From Conexibacter sp. (GTDB lineage: Bacteria > Actinomycetota > Thermoleophilia > Solirubrobacterales > Solirubrobacteraceae), in NCBI GenBank assembly GCA_025964295.1, contig JAOPZD010000500.1, positions 1 to 46,427 of the forward strand: a DNA stretch of 46,427 nucleotides, written 5' to 3'. The notes below the pieces were generated by a model, which saw only the letters and a list, made by a program, of their open reading frames with translations, ran no database searches and was not told the origin of the DNA. Positions 16,186 through 24,423 of the stretch are shown here, in pieces (the stretch's first letter is position 1; every line of letters starts with the position of its first letter). The position numbers were made by a program, and so were the translations under genes.

Positions 16186-16437
16186 ATGGCACCGCTTCCG
16201 CTGGTCGCGCATTTCCGCAGTGACTTTCTCCCGGTCCTCATGCCGGTCGACACCGATGACACCATGACGATCGTGGCCGAGAAGGTCGGCTCGCTGTGCA
16301 TCGGCACGCATTTCCCCGCCAGGGACTCGGCGAAGCAGGTGCTGTTCAGGGGCGACGTGCTGCCGTCGGACACCACCGTCGCGGAGGCCGGCATGGGCCT
16401 GATGGACTACATCGAGGTCAGGTATGTCAGCGAGTGA
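16186..16437 (+). CDS. Diiron monooxygenase hydroxylase gamma subunit (TmoB-like)
   Basis: An 83-residue subunit starting MAPLPLVAHF. It has the beta-grasp-like small-subunit pattern of TmoB/IsoB: FRSDFLPVLMPVDTDDTM, an AEKVGSLCIGTHFP middle and a C-terminal MGLMDYIEVRYV. An AGGAG ribosome site precedes the ATG. It completes the (alpha beta gamma)2 hydroxylase. The next gene starts 14 bp before its stop in another frame. Confidence 0.92.
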   Translation: MAPLPLVAHFRSDFLPVLMPVDTDDTMTIVAEKVGSLCIGTHFPARDSAKQVLFRGDVLPSDTTVAEAGMGLMDYIEVRYVSE

Positions 16438-16804
16438 CACCGGCACTCTGGTCTGGGAGGAGGTCGCCACCCTCGACGAGGTCTGGGAGGGCGAGACGCT
16501 GGACGTGGAGGTCGACGGCCAGGTCGTCCTCGTGGCCCATCTGCGCGGCGGCACCGTCGTGGCCTACCAGGGCATGTGCCCACACCAGGCGATAGCCCTG
16601 GTCGACGGTGCGGTCGACGAGGACGCCGGCACCCTCACCTGCTCCGCCCATGCGTGGGAGTTCGACCTGCGCGACGGCAAGGGCCTGAACCCCACCGGGT
16701 GCGACCTGTACCGGTACCAGGCCCGGATCGACGGCGAGAAGATCCTCGTCGGGTACCCCGAAGGCGATCGCGATCGCTACCACCAAAGCAAGGAAGAGGA
16801 CTGA
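16424..16804 (+). CDS. Rieske-type [2Fe-2S] ferredoxin (TmoC-like)
   Basis: A 126-residue electron carrier between the reductase and the hydroxylase. The Rieske cluster ligands are C52/H54 (MCPHQ) and C73/H76 (CSAHAW), with the usual 18-residue separation. WEGETLDVEVDGQVVLV forms the first strands. The C-terminus is charged and about 10 residues longer than typical TmoC. It overlaps the gamma-subunit gene by 14 bp. Presence of a Rieske protein separates this system from the methane-, propane- and phenol-type diiron enzymes. Confidence 0.95.
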   Translation: MSASDTGTLVWEEVATLDEVWEGETLDVEVDGQVVLVAHLRGGTVVAYQGMCPHQAIALVDGAVDEDAGTLTCSAHAWEFDLRDGKGLNPTGCDLYRYQARIDGEKILVGYPEGDRDRYHQSKEED

Positions 16805-16809
16805 GGACG

Positions 16810-17109
16810 ATGACGGAGACACTCCGCAAGAAACTCGTTGGGCCGGTCCTCAACGACCGCGAGATGTACGAAGCCGTGATCGACGCGGCCGACATCGACA
16901 ACCCGGGCATCGAGCTGCACCTCGAAGATCGCGAGGGGTACTTTCGGGTCCACGCCGAGGGCCGGCTACGGCTCACGGGTAAGACGATCGAGGCGACGCT
17001 GGGTCGTCCGTTCATGTTGTCGGAGTTCGAGCAGACGCTGGCGAGCTTCAGCGGGCGCATCAACATGTTGGGAGACGACGAGATCGTCTTCTACCTCGAG
17101 AACGAGTAG
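16810..17109 (+). CDS. Diiron monooxygenase coupling/effector protein (TmoD-like)
   Basis: A 99-residue regulatory protein starting MTETLRKKLVGPV, with GAGGAC just upstream. The upstream part of the open frame belongs to the ferredoxin region. It has the cofactor-free effector fold: VGPVLNDREMYEAVIDAA, GYFRVHAEGRLRLT, then a C-terminal amphipathic segment. The protein binds the hydroxylase and tunes substrate access and coupling of NADH to oxygenation. Confidence 0.94.
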   Translation: MTETLRKKLVGPVLNDREMYEAVIDAADIDNPGIELHLEDREGYFRVHAEGRLRLTGKTIEATLGRPFMLSEFEQTLASFSGRINMLGDDEIVFYLENE

Positions 17110-17118
17110 GAGAAACCG

Positions 17119-18141
17119 ATGACGATTTCCACGGATCGCAGCAAGCGAACCCGCAGCAAGACCTGGTCTCTCCTGGGCGACCAGCGCCGCAAGCCGAGCG
17201 AATACGAGGTCGTGTCCCACGGCCTGAACTACCACTTCCGTCGTGAGCCCGTGCCGTTCGAGCTGGACCCGCGGGCGCCGCTCAACGTCTGGTATCTGAA
17301 GAACCGGGAGAACTCGCCATTCCAGGTCGACGACTGGGACGCGTGGCGCGACCCGTCCAAGCTGACGTACCGCTCTTACGTCGAGCGTCAGAAGGCCCGC
17401 GAAACCTACGTGGACACGCTCATCGAGGGTTACGAGTCCCGCGACTACTACGCCACGCTGGACCCGGCCTGGGTACGGACGCTGGACCGGCTGTACATGC
17501 CGAGCCGCTACACCGGCCACATCCTGCAGATGATGTCGGTGTACGTGAGCCAGATGGCTCCGTCGTCCTACCAGACGATCGCCTACCACTTCCAGGGTGG
17601 CGACGAGATGCGCCGCGTGCAGCGCAACGCCTACCTGTCCAAGGCGCTCTCGCTCGACCACTTCCAAGAGCTCGCCGACAGTGCACACACCCGCGGCATC
17701 TGGGAGGACGACGAGCACTGGCAGCCGATGCGCGAGCTCCTCGAGAAGGCGCTCATCGCGTACGACTGGGGTGAGGCGTTCGCGGTGCTCGGGTTCGTCG
17801 CCAAGCCGGCGGTCGACGCCCTGTTCAACGAGCAGCTCGGGCACTTGGCGCGGTCCAACGGGGACGAGGTCCTCGCGTCGCTCACCGACGAGTTCCGGCG
17901 CGACGAGGATCGCCACCGCGCGACGGCCGGCTCGCTGTTCACCTACGCGGCGGACAAGGACCCCGAGCTGCGCAACGTGGTCGGCGGGTGGGTGCAGAAG
18001 TGGCAGCCCCTGGCCGATGCCGCCATCGAAGGGCTCAGCGCGCTCTACGCCACCGCTCCGGTGCCGGCCGACGCGGCGACGGTCCGCGACGAGGCGACAG
18101 AGCGCTCCCACAGCCTCGCTGCGGAGTGTGGCCTGGCGTGA
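17119..18141 (+). CDS. Diiron monooxygenase hydroxylase beta subunit (TmoE-like)
   Basis: A 340-residue helical subunit structurally related to alpha but without metal ligands. Recognisable parts are TWSLLGDQRRKPSEYEVVSHGL at the start, DPSKLTYRSYVERQ and a long helical bundle. An AGGAGAAACC ribosome site precedes the ATG. The stop overlaps the reductase GTG as GTGA, tying the levels of the two proteins together. Confidence 0.94.
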   Translation: MTISTDRSKRTRSKTWSLLGDQRRKPSEYEVVSHGLNYHFRREPVPFELDPRAPLNVWYLKNRENSPFQVDDWDAWRDPSKLTYRSYVERQKARETYVDTLIEGYESRDYYATLDPAWVRTLDRLYMPSRYTGHILQMMSVYVSQMAPSSYQTIAYHFQGGDEMRRVQRNAYLSKALSLDHFQELADSAHTRGIWEDDEHWQPMRELLEKALIAYDWGEAFAVLGFVAKPAVDALFNEQLGHLARSNGDEVLASLTDEFRRDEDRHRATAGSLFTYAADKDPELRNVVGGWVQKWQPLADAAIEGLSALYATAPVPADAATVRDEATERSHSLAAECGLA

Positions 18142-19157
18142 GCGCGACGGCCGTGACCCCGGAGGTGGCCGTTCACACCGTCTCGGTGGAACCGGCCGGC
18201 GTCGCCTTCCCCGCGCGCAGCGATGAGCCGCTCATGGCCGCTGCGCGCCGGGCCGGGGTCTGGCTGCCGTTCGAGTGCGGCTGGGGGAGCTGCGCGACCT
18301 GCAAGGTCACGCTGGTCGAAGGCGAGGTGCGGTCGTTGTTCGCCGAGGCGCCGGCCCTCAAGCCGCAGGACCATCGACGCTCACGCATCCTGGCCTGCCA
18401 GTCGTGCGCCGTGTCGGACCTCGTCATCAAGACCTCGCGAGACATCGGCGAGCGCGAGGATCTGCCGACCGCCGACCACCAGGCGACGCTCACCGCGTGC
18501 GACCAGATCGGTACGGGAATCCGCCTGCTGCGGTTCGCCATCGACGAGCCGGCGGTCTTCCGGCCCGGGCAGTACGCGATCCTCGAGCCGGAGCCGGGGG
18601 TTCGTCGGGCGTACTCGATGAGCTCGCTGCCGGGCGCGACGGAAATCGAGTTCGTGGTCAAGCACTACCCCGGCGGCGCGGGCACCGACAGCCTCTTCGG
18701 CCTGGCTCCCGGCGCTGTGGTCCAGATGGAGCTGCCGTACGGCGCGGCGTACCACCGGGCCAGCGACCAGGTTCCGGTGTTCGTCGCCGGCGGTACGGGC
18801 ATCGGGCCGATCATCTCGATGCTCCGCGGCCTGGTAGCCACCGGTTCTCGAGAGGCCGCCGGGTCGTGCCTGCTGTACGGCGCGCCCGTGGACGACGAGC
18901 TGGTGCTGATCGAGGACCTCGACGCGATCTGCACCGCCCTGGACGTCAGGCTCGTTCCGGTGGTCGAGCGCCCGGCCGAGGGGTGGGCGGGCGCAGAGGG
19001 ATACGTCACTGGCGTGCTCAACCAGCATCTTCCCGGAGAGTGGGCCGACCTGCGGTACTACGTCGCCGGCCCCCCGCCGATGGTCAACGCCGCCCTCGCG
19101 CTCCTTCGTGACGCCGGCGTCCAGATGAGCCGCATCCACTTCGATCCGTTTGGATAG
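18138..19157 (+). CDS. NADH:ferredoxin reductase of the diiron monooxygenase (TmoF-like)
   Basis: A 339-residue reductase starting with GTG inside the beta-subunit stop. A plant-type [2Fe-2S] domain comes first (C47, C52 and C55 in CGWGSCATC; C87 in ILACQS), followed by an FAD domain with RAYSMSS and an NAD(H) domain with GGTGIGPIISML. The C-terminal tail has YYVAGPPPMV. It passes electrons from NADH through FAD and the cluster to the Rieske protein. Confidence 0.95.
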   Translation: MSATAVTPEVAVHTVSVEPAGVAFPARSDEPLMAAARRAGVWLPFECGWGSCATCKVTLVEGEVRSLFAEAPALKPQDHRRSRILACQSCAVSDLVIKTSRDIGEREDLPTADHQATLTACDQIGTGIRLLRFAIDEPAVFRPGQYAILEPEPGVRRAYSMSSLPGATEIEFVVKHYPGGAGTDSLFGLAPGAVVQMELPYGAAYHRASDQVPVFVAGGTGIGPIISMLRGLVATGSREAAGSCLLYGAPVDDELVLIEDLDAICTALDVRLVPVVERPAEGWAGAEGYVTGVLNQHLPGEWADLRYYVAGPPPMVNAALALLRDAGVQMSRIHFDPFG

Positions 19158-19165
19158 GTATCCCG

Positions 19166-19690
19166 ATGCCCCAAACCTCTCAGTTCATTCCCGAGGCGCT
19201 GCTCGAACTCGCGTCGCGGACGGGCACCAGGCCGGACGTCGCGGTGCAGTATCCCTCTCTCCAGACGCAGGACACCTCCACGGACGAGCTTCGCGCGCGA
19301 CTGATCAACAACGGCTCACAGCTGCCGAGCGTCACGGTCGCGCGGACGGCGATGTCGGTTCCGGGCGTCGCGCTGAACCTCGACGAGAGCCTTGCCAAGG
19401 GCAAGCCGGAGTGCTTCGTCCATCGCCGCGAGTTCGCGATCATCCGGGACGAGGGGAGCACGCAGGTGAACCTCGATCCGGATTGCGGGCAGATCGTCCT
19501 TGATCGCGGCTGGGCCGTTGTGCACCCCTTGGCCCGGTACATGGCCGGAGCACTACCACCGCAGAGCCTCATCGTGTTCGCACCCCGCGACGAGGAGGAG
19601 CTCGCGACGGTCACGATGCTGCTCGACGTCGCATACGTCTACGCGGTCGGCCGGATCGGCGACCTCATCCTTCCCGACACCGCGTGGTGA
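19166..19690 (+). CDS. DUF5519 (luciferase-domain)-like protein in the monooxygenase operon
   Basis: A 174-residue protein starting MPQTSQFIPEALL, 8 bp after the reductase stop. The C-terminal 100 residues carry RREFAII, a short acidic turn, DRGWAVVHPLARYM and FAPRDEEELATVTMLLD. This is the pattern of DUF5519 proteins (REx..., GWa.xHPL, PRd..EL), whose name derives from a fungal luciferin-cycle enzyme and whose bacterial function is unknown. No catalytic residues are established. Position inside the operon suggests a role in substrate or product handling, for example hydrolysis or binding of an oxidised product; this is inference. No such gene belongs to the textbook tmo or iso clusters. Confidence 0.7.
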   Translation: MPQTSQFIPEALLELASRTGTRPDVAVQYPSLQTQDTSTDELRARLINNGSQLPSVTVARTAMSVPGVALNLDESLAKGKPECFVHRREFAIIRDEGSTQVNLDPDCGQIVLDRGWAVVHPLARYMAGALPPQSLIVFAPRDEEELATVTMLLDVAYVYAVGRIGDLILPDTAW

Positions 19691-19693
19691 TGG

Positions 19694-20887
19694 ATGGGGC
19701 CCACGCTCGACCGGCCGCACGCTCTCCCGCCCCTGGCTGCGCTCCCGCGGCCATCCGGGGATGGCGCGGCTGGCCTGCAGCGCGAGGCCGAGCGCCACGG
19801 CTTCGTCGTCTCGTGGGCGGCGGTCGGGCTCCCGGAGGCGTGGCGCGAGAGCTATGTGCAGTGGATCGACGAGCACCGCAACGCTGGTGTCGGCCAGCTC
19901 GCCCGTGGGCTGCAGACGCGCCTTGATCCACAGGAGCGGTTCAGCTGGGCGCAGAGCGTCATGGTGCTGGCCGTCCCGCAGGCGTACCCAGACCCCGGCG
20001 CACCACCTGACGGGCTCCGCTCGGGTCAGGTCGCGCGGCGCTTCTGGGTCAAGGAGCCCGAGCCGTTCTTCCTCAAGCGCCTGCTGGAGCCGAGCATCGA
20101 CGCGCTGAAGGCCCATGCCCAAGACCTCGGCGTCCGAACGCGCGACTACGTCGACCAGGGGCCGCTTCCCGGCAACCTCTATGCCGTCAGCTCCGGGCGC
20201 TTCTGGCGCGGGCGCAACGCAATGCCGATCAACCCGCAGCTTGGCACGCGCATCACGTTGGCCGCCCTGCTGACGGACCTGCCGTTCGACGTGCCGGCGT
20301 CCGCGCCGCACCCCGACCGGTGTGGCAGTTGCAGGCGCTGCGTCGACACCTGTCCGACCGACGCGCTGATCGGCGACCGTCGCATCGATCTCAATCGCTG
20401 CGTGTCGTTCTGGACGACCACCCACCAGGGTCTGATCCCGGCCGACATGTGGGACGGGATCGGCACCTGGCTTCTGGGGTGTGACGCCTGCCAGGACGTG
20501 TGCCCGTGGAACTGGCGACCCGAGCGCGCCGAGTGGGCATGGGAGGCGTTCACGCCGGACCCGGAACTCGTGCATCCGCGGCTCGACGATCTCGTCGACC
20601 TTTCCGCCGCGGAGTTCTCCCGGCGCTTCGCCGACAGCGCGTTCGAGCGACTCGGACGGGCTCGCGTCGTGCGGAACGCGCTGATCGTCCTGGCCAACTC
20701 GGGCGACGACCGCGCGCCGGAGTTGCTCCTCCGAGCAGCCGACGACGATGCTTCGCTGGTCCGCGCCACCGCGGCGCGTGGCCTGGCGCGGATCGGCGAG
20801 CGCGTCCAGGCGGAGCGCCTTGGTTGCGACCCGGACCCGCTCGTGCGCGCTGAGGCGCTGGACGCCCTGAACGGCGACCGGTCCTGA
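19694..20887 (+). CDS. Divergent QueG (epoxyqueuosine reductase)-like cobalamin/Fe-S protein
   Basis: A 397-residue protein read 4 bp after the preceding stop. Two [4Fe-4S] sites of the QueG type are complete: C210, C213, C216, C220 and C236, C263, C266, C270 (CDACQDVCPWN). The aspartate proposed as proton donor in QueG is kept as D154 in YVDQGP. HEAT-like repeats close the C-terminus. The family uses cobalamin to reduce an epoxide on a tRNA nucleoside. The loop after VDxGP, which in bona fide QueG reads ER.LA..AGLGWIGKN, is strongly changed here (PGNLYAVSSGRFWRGRN). With no queuosine genes around and a monooxygenase upstream, a small-molecule epoxide substrate is proposed as inference. Confidence 0.85.
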   Translation: MGPTLDRPHALPPLAALPRPSGDGAAGLQREAERHGFVVSWAAVGLPEAWRESYVQWIDEHRNAGVGQLARGLQTRLDPQERFSWAQSVMVLAVPQAYPDPGAPPDGLRSGQVARRFWVKEPEPFFLKRLLEPSIDALKAHAQDLGVRTRDYVDQGPLPGNLYAVSSGRFWRGRNAMPINPQLGTRITLAALLTDLPFDVPASAPHPDRCGSCRRCVDTCPTDALIGDRRIDLNRCVSFWTTTHQGLIPADMWDGIGTWLLGCDACQDVCPWNWRPERAEWAWEAFTPDPELVHPRLDDLVDLSAAEFSRRFADSAFERLGRARVVRNALIVLANSGDDRAPELLLRAADDDASLVRATAARGLARIGERVQAERLGCDPDPLVRAEALDALNGDRS

Positions 20888-20902
20888 GCAACGGGGGCGA
20901 CT

Positions 20903-20926
20903 CCCGCGGGTACGAGTACCCGCGGG
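20903..20926. terminator. Hairpin between convergent QueG-like and IclR genes
   Basis: CCCGCGGGTAC (20903-20913) pairs perfectly with GTACCCGCGGG (20916-20926) around a 2-base centre, effectively a long palindrome in the 49-bp gap between two convergent stops. It can stop either transcript. No T-run follows. Confidence 0.55.
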
Positions 20927-20936
20927 GAGGGCGACC

Positions 20937-21788
20937 TCAGTTCGCGGCGCCGTGCGAGGCGGTCGTCGGCTGCACCGCAGGTGCCGGCGTGGTCACCGTG
21001 ATGAACGGGCGCGCACGCTTGGGCTCGTGCTCCGCAGCGGTGGCGATCGCGTCGGAGATACGCGACGCGGTGAACTTCAGCTGGTGGATCAGCGGCCCAC
21101 GCTCCTTGGGGAACCGGTAGGCCGGGATGCTGACGCTGACACCCGCGATGACCGTCCCGTAGCGATCGGTGATCGGCGCGGCGATGCAGGCGACGTCCGG
21201 GACGACCTCGCACAGGTCGAAGGCAACGCCCTGGGCGCGCACCGTGACGAGCGACTTCTCGAACTCGGAAATCGAGGTGATGGAGCGCTTCGTCATCGGT
21301 TTCATTCCCGACGTCTCGAGCAGCGCGCGCACCTCGGCCGGAGCGCGATTGGCGAGCAGGACCTTGCCCACGCCGGTGACGTGTGCGCGCAGGCGCGCAC
21401 CGACGCGGACGCCGGCAAGGCGAACCATCGGATGGGTTCCCTCAACGCGTTCGATGTACACCACGTCGCTGCGATCGAGGACCGCGAGCAGGACGGTCTC
21501 GTTGAGCTCGCGGCTGAGGTGCTGCATGTGAGGGAGGGCGTGCTGGCGGAACTCGACGCCGGCCCGCATGCGTTCGCTGAGGCTCAGCAGATTCCACCCC
21601 AGCCGATACTGACCGTCGGGCCCGACCGACAGCAGCCCGACCTCGGCCAACGTCGTGACGAGCGTGTGCGCGCTGGACTTCGGCATATCCAGGGCGCGCG
21701 CGATGTCCGTCATCCGCCACTGCGCCTTCTCGGCGGTGAACAGGTCCAGGACCGGACCGATCTTCTTGATGGTGCTGAGCGATGACAT
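20937..21788 (-). CDS. IclR-family transcriptional regulator
   Basis: A 283-residue regulator with a GGAGAGG ribosome site before the ATG. The DNA-binding part includes WRMTDIARALDMPKSSAHTL. The effector domain has AHVTGVGKVLLANRAP and CIAAPITDRYGTVIAGVSVS. A Pro/Thr/Ala-rich tail of about 30 residues is extra. It shares with the regulator at 8685 the LDLFTxxxxxW-x-TDIA start and may be a paralogue. It is divergent from the hpaB-like gene across a 336-bp control region and is the natural candidate to regulate it and the monooxygenase operon. Confidence 0.93.
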   Translation of the reverse strand: MSSLSTIKKIGPVLDLFTAEKAQWRMTDIARALDMPKSSAHTLVTTLAEVGLLSVGPDGQYRLGWNLLSLSERMRAGVEFRQHALPHMQHLSRELNETVLLAVLDRSDVVYIERVEGTHPMVRLAGVRVGARLRAHVTGVGKVLLANRAPAEVRALLETSGMKPMTKRSITSISEFEKSLVTVRAQGVAFDLCEVVPDVACIAAPITDRYGTVIAGVSVSIPAYRFPKERGPLIHQLKFTASRISDAIATAAEHEPKRARPFITVTTPAPAVQPTTASHGAAN

Positions 21789-22124
21789 GTGGCCCTCTCC
21801 GTTGACCCCTCTGCGGACCTGCGACGCACGGCTGAACAGACACTCGCTGGTAGCGCCGCGATAAGCCTGCCGAGGATCAATATCGCCATCGCCATGGCGC
21901 TCTGCACGGGCAGTCCCAGGTATCGGGATTTGCCCGGATCGCCGGGAACCGGCGTGGCGAGGGCGCCGCGTCCGCGTCCAAGCGCTCGGGCGATCCAGTG
22001 CGTGTTTTGACCCCTCGTCCGCATAACGAAGACTCGCGTCACGCCGGGCGTGACCGTGGAGAACACTCGCTCAAGTCTGAAAAGGCGCCACCCGGTGCAC
22101 GACCATTGAAGGCGAGGAGAAGTC
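21789..22124. promoter_or_regulatory. 336-bp divergent control region (IclR / hpaB-like) with operator-like palindromes
   Basis: No gene was found here. Three symmetric elements stand out: TCCCAGGTATCGGGA (21914-21928), CCCGG-ATCG-CCGGG (21933-21946), and the 17-bp near-perfect palindrome GTCACGCC-G-GGCGTGAC (22038-22054). TTGACC at 22007-22012 could be a -35 element for the hpaB-like gene, although no good -10 follows at the right distance. The 17-bp palindrome just downstream of it would then act as a repressor or activator site. Confidence 0.5.
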
Positions 22125-23705
22125 TTGTCTACCACCGAAGTTCCACCGACCACCCAGGACACGGGCACGGGCACGCCCAACAGCGTGCGGCCCATGACGG
22201 GTGACGAGTACCTCGATTCGCTGCAGGATGGCCGTGAGGTCTACATCTACGGCGAGAAGGTCGAGGATGTCACCAAGCATCCGGCGTTCCGCAACAGCGC
22301 TCGCTCGATTGCGGCGCTGTACGACGCGATGCACAAGCCCGAGGCCGAGGGCGTCCTCAGCGTGCCGACCGACACCGGCAACGGCGGCTTCACCCACCCG
22401 TTCTTCAAGACCGCGTACTCGTCGGAGGACCTTGTCCTGGGCCGCGACGCCATCGCCACCTGGCAGCGACAGGTGTACGGCTGGATGGGGCGTACCCCTG
22501 ACTACAAGGCGGCGTTCCTCGGAACGCTTGGCGCCAACGCCGACTTCTACTCGCCCTACCAGGCGAACGCGAAGCGCTGGTACAAGGACACGCAGGAGCG
22601 CATGCTGTACCTCAACCACGCGATCGTGCATCCGCCGATCGACCGCCACAAGGCGGCCGACGAGACTTCCGACGTGTGCGTCCACGTCGAGGACGAGACG
22701 GACAACGGCCTCATCGTCTCCGGCGCGAAGGTCGTGGCCACGGGGTCGGCCCTCACGAACGCGAACTTCGTCGCGCACTACGGACTCCCGGTGAAGGACA
22801 AGCGCTTTGGCGTCGTCTTCACCGTCCCGATGAACACCCCCGGCCTGAAGCTGTTCTCGCGCGCCTCCTACGAGATGTCGGCGGCCGTCATGGGGTCGCC
22901 GTTCGACTACCCGCTCTCGAGCAGGGCGGACGAGAACGACGCGATCATGATCATGGACAAGATCCTGGTCCCCTGGGAGAACGTCTTCATCTACGACGCC
23001 GAGGCCGCCAACCAGTTCTTGATGGGCTCGGGCTTCCTGCCCCGGTTCACCTTCCACGGCTGCACCCGACTGGCGGTCAAGCTCGACTTCATCGCGGGCT
23101 GCGTCCTGAAGGCCGTCAAGTGCACGGGCTCCTCGGAGTTCCGCGGGGTCCAGACGCAGATCGGCGAGATCCTCAACTGGCGCGACATGTTCTGGGCGCT
23201 GTCGGACGCGATGGCCAAGTCCCCCGACGAGTGGGTCGGCGGCAGCGTTCAGCCGAACACGTCCTACGGCCTGGCGTACCGCACATTCATGGGTGTGGGC
23301 TACCCGCGGGTGAAGGAAATCATCGAGCAGACCCTCGGGTCGGGCCTGATCTACCTCAACTCGCACGCCTCGGACTGGAAGAACCCCGAGATGCGGCCCT
23401 ATCTGGACAAGTACGTCCGCGGGTCCAACGGGATCCAGGCCGTGGACCGGGTGAAGCTGCTGAAGCTGCTGTGGGACGCGGTCGGCACCGAGTTCGGTGG
23501 ACGTCACGAGCTCTACGAGCGCAACTACGGCGGTGACCACGAGGCGGTGCGGTTCCAGACGCTCGGGTTCCACCAGGCCACCGGCACCACGGCCAAGCTG
23601 GAGGGCTTCGCCGAGGACTGCATGGCGGACTACGACCTGGACGGCTGGACACGTCCGGACCTCATCAACCCGGACGACCTGAGCATCACGTTCGGCCGGC
23701 ACTAA
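22125..23705 (+). CDS. FADH2-dependent 4-hydroxyphenylacetate/phenol hydroxylase, oxygenase component (HpaB family)
   Basis: A 526-residue oxygenase. It most likely starts at TTG (22125): GAGGAGA lies 5 bases upstream and translation gives [10 protein letters not shown]; the first ATG is 23 codons later. The sequence follows the HpaB/PheA1 plan: N-terminal [38 protein letters not shown], the acyl-CoA-dehydrogenase-like FAD fold with [12 protein letters not shown] and a C-terminal helical bundle. It uses reduced flavin supplied by the next gene to ortho-hydroxylate a phenol, giving a catechol. Family members act on phenol, 4-hydroxyphenylacetate or nitrophenols. The nearby catechol 2,3-dioxygenase supports a simple phenol or cresol. 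Confidence 0.93.
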   Translation: MSTTEVPPTTQDTGTGTPNSVRPMTGDEYLDSLQDGREVYIYGEKVEDVTKHPAFRNSARSIAALYDAMHKPEAEGVLSVPTDTGNGGFTHPFFKTAYSSEDLVLGRDAIATWQRQVYGWMGRTPDYKAAFLGTLGANADFYSPYQANAKRWYKDTQERMLYLNHAIVHPPIDRHKAADETSDVCVHVEDETDNGLIVSGAKVVATGSALTNANFVAHYGLPVKDKRFGVVFTVPMNTPGLKLFSRASYEMSAAVMGSPFDYPLSSRADENDAIMIMDKILVPWENVFIYDAEAANQFLMGSGFLPRFTFHGCTRLAVKLDFIAGCVLKAVKCTGSSEFRGVQTQIGEILNWRDMFWALSDAMAKSPDEWVGGSVQPNTSYGLAYRTFMGVGYPRVKEIIEQTLGSGLIYLNSHASDWKNPEMRPYLDKYVRGSNGIQAVDRVKLLKLLWDAVGTEFGGRHELYERNYGGDHEAVRFQTLGFHQATGTTAKLEGFAEDCMADYDLDGWTRPDLINPDDLSITFGRH

Positions 23706-23730
23706 CCACCCGCGACCGGACGTCTTGTCG

Positions 23731-24270
23731 ATGAGCAAACACCGGGACATCGAGACCTCATACGAGGACGGCCTGGTCACGGGCTGGGCCATGCGCAAGG
23801 CGCTGAGCCGGTTCGTCAGCGGCGTGACGATCGTCACGACCGCTGACGGCGAGGGCCACGGGGCCGAGGTCCACGGCATGACCGCCAACGCGTTCACGTC
23901 CGTGTCCCTCGACCCGCCGCTCGTGCTTGTGTCGATAGCCCGCAAGGCGCGGATGGACGCGATGATCCGGGAGAACGGGCGCTACGGCGTCTCGATCCTG
24001 TGCAAGGCGCAGGAGCCGCACTCGATGCATTTCGCGGGACGGCCCATGGACGAGGAAGTCTCGTTCCACTGGCGCGGCGGCGTGCCGTTCCTCGAGGACG
24101 CGCTCGCGCACCTGGCGTGCACGGTGTACGACTCCCATGCCGCCGGGGACCACACGTTGCACGTGGGCCATGTCGACGGCCTCTGGTATGGGGACGGCGA
24201 TCCGCTCGTCTTCTACACCGGTGGGTTCCGGGCGCTGGAGCTCGTGCGCGACGACGTGCACTGGATGTAG
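23731..24270 (+). CDS. Flavin reductase component of the hydroxylase (HpaC/PheA2-like)
   Basis: A 179-residue flavin reductase. The frame also opens at a TTG six bases earlier. The flavin-binding core reads GMTANAFTSVSLDPPLVLVSI, followed by RYGVSILCKAQE and the C-terminal DHTLHVGHVDGLWY, as in HpaC/PheA2. It reduces FAD (or FMN) with NAD(P)H and hands it by diffusion to the HpaB-like oxygenase encoded 25 bp upstream. A strong terminator lies just after its stop, so the pair forms its own transcription unit. Confidence 0.93.
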   Translation: MSKHRDIETSYEDGLVTGWAMRKALSRFVSGVTIVTTADGEGHGAEVHGMTANAFTSVSLDPPLVLVSIARKARMDAMIRENGRYGVSILCKAQEPHSMHFAGRPMDEEVSFHWRGGVPFLEDALAHLACTVYDSHAAGDHTLHVGHVDGLWYGDGDPLVFYTGGFRALELVRDDVHWM

Positions 24271-24294
24271 CGCCGCCCACACGAGCGCGCTCCG

Positions 24295-24331
24295 GACGGG
24301 CGCCCGCATTGCGGGCGCCCGTCCTTTTTTT
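24295..24331 (+). terminator. Strong intrinsic terminator after the hydroxylase operon
   Basis: GACGGGCGCCCGC (24295-24307) pairs with all 13 bases of GCGGGCGCCCGTC (24311-24323) around a 3-base loop, followed by a run of seven T (24325-24331). This is the clearest rho-independent terminator in the window. It separates the hydroxylase pair from the dehydrogenase/tautomerase pair. Confidence 0.93.
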
Positions 24332-24387
24332 GTTCTCGATCGCTGCCGTCGCCTGCGATCCCGGGCGAGGCTCCAGTCCTGCCATGC

Positions 24388-24403
24388 GGAGGTGGTGACC
24401 TCC
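24388..24403 (+). promoter_or_regulatory. Hairpin that would mask a GGAGG sequence upstream of the dehydrogenase
   Basis: GGAGGT (24388-24393) pairs with ACCTCC (24398-24403) around GGTG. It lies 20-35 bases before the possible start codons of the dehydrogenase. It may sequester a ribosome site or simply be a leader hairpin. Confidence 0.25.
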
Positions 24404-24423
24404 TCGTTTTGCTTCCGTACGGC

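Noticed and set aside
22071..23945. Minus-strand ORF of 624 codons opposite the flavin hydroxylase
   Set aside because: Antisense artefact; it also spans the hydroxylase promoter and the reductase start.
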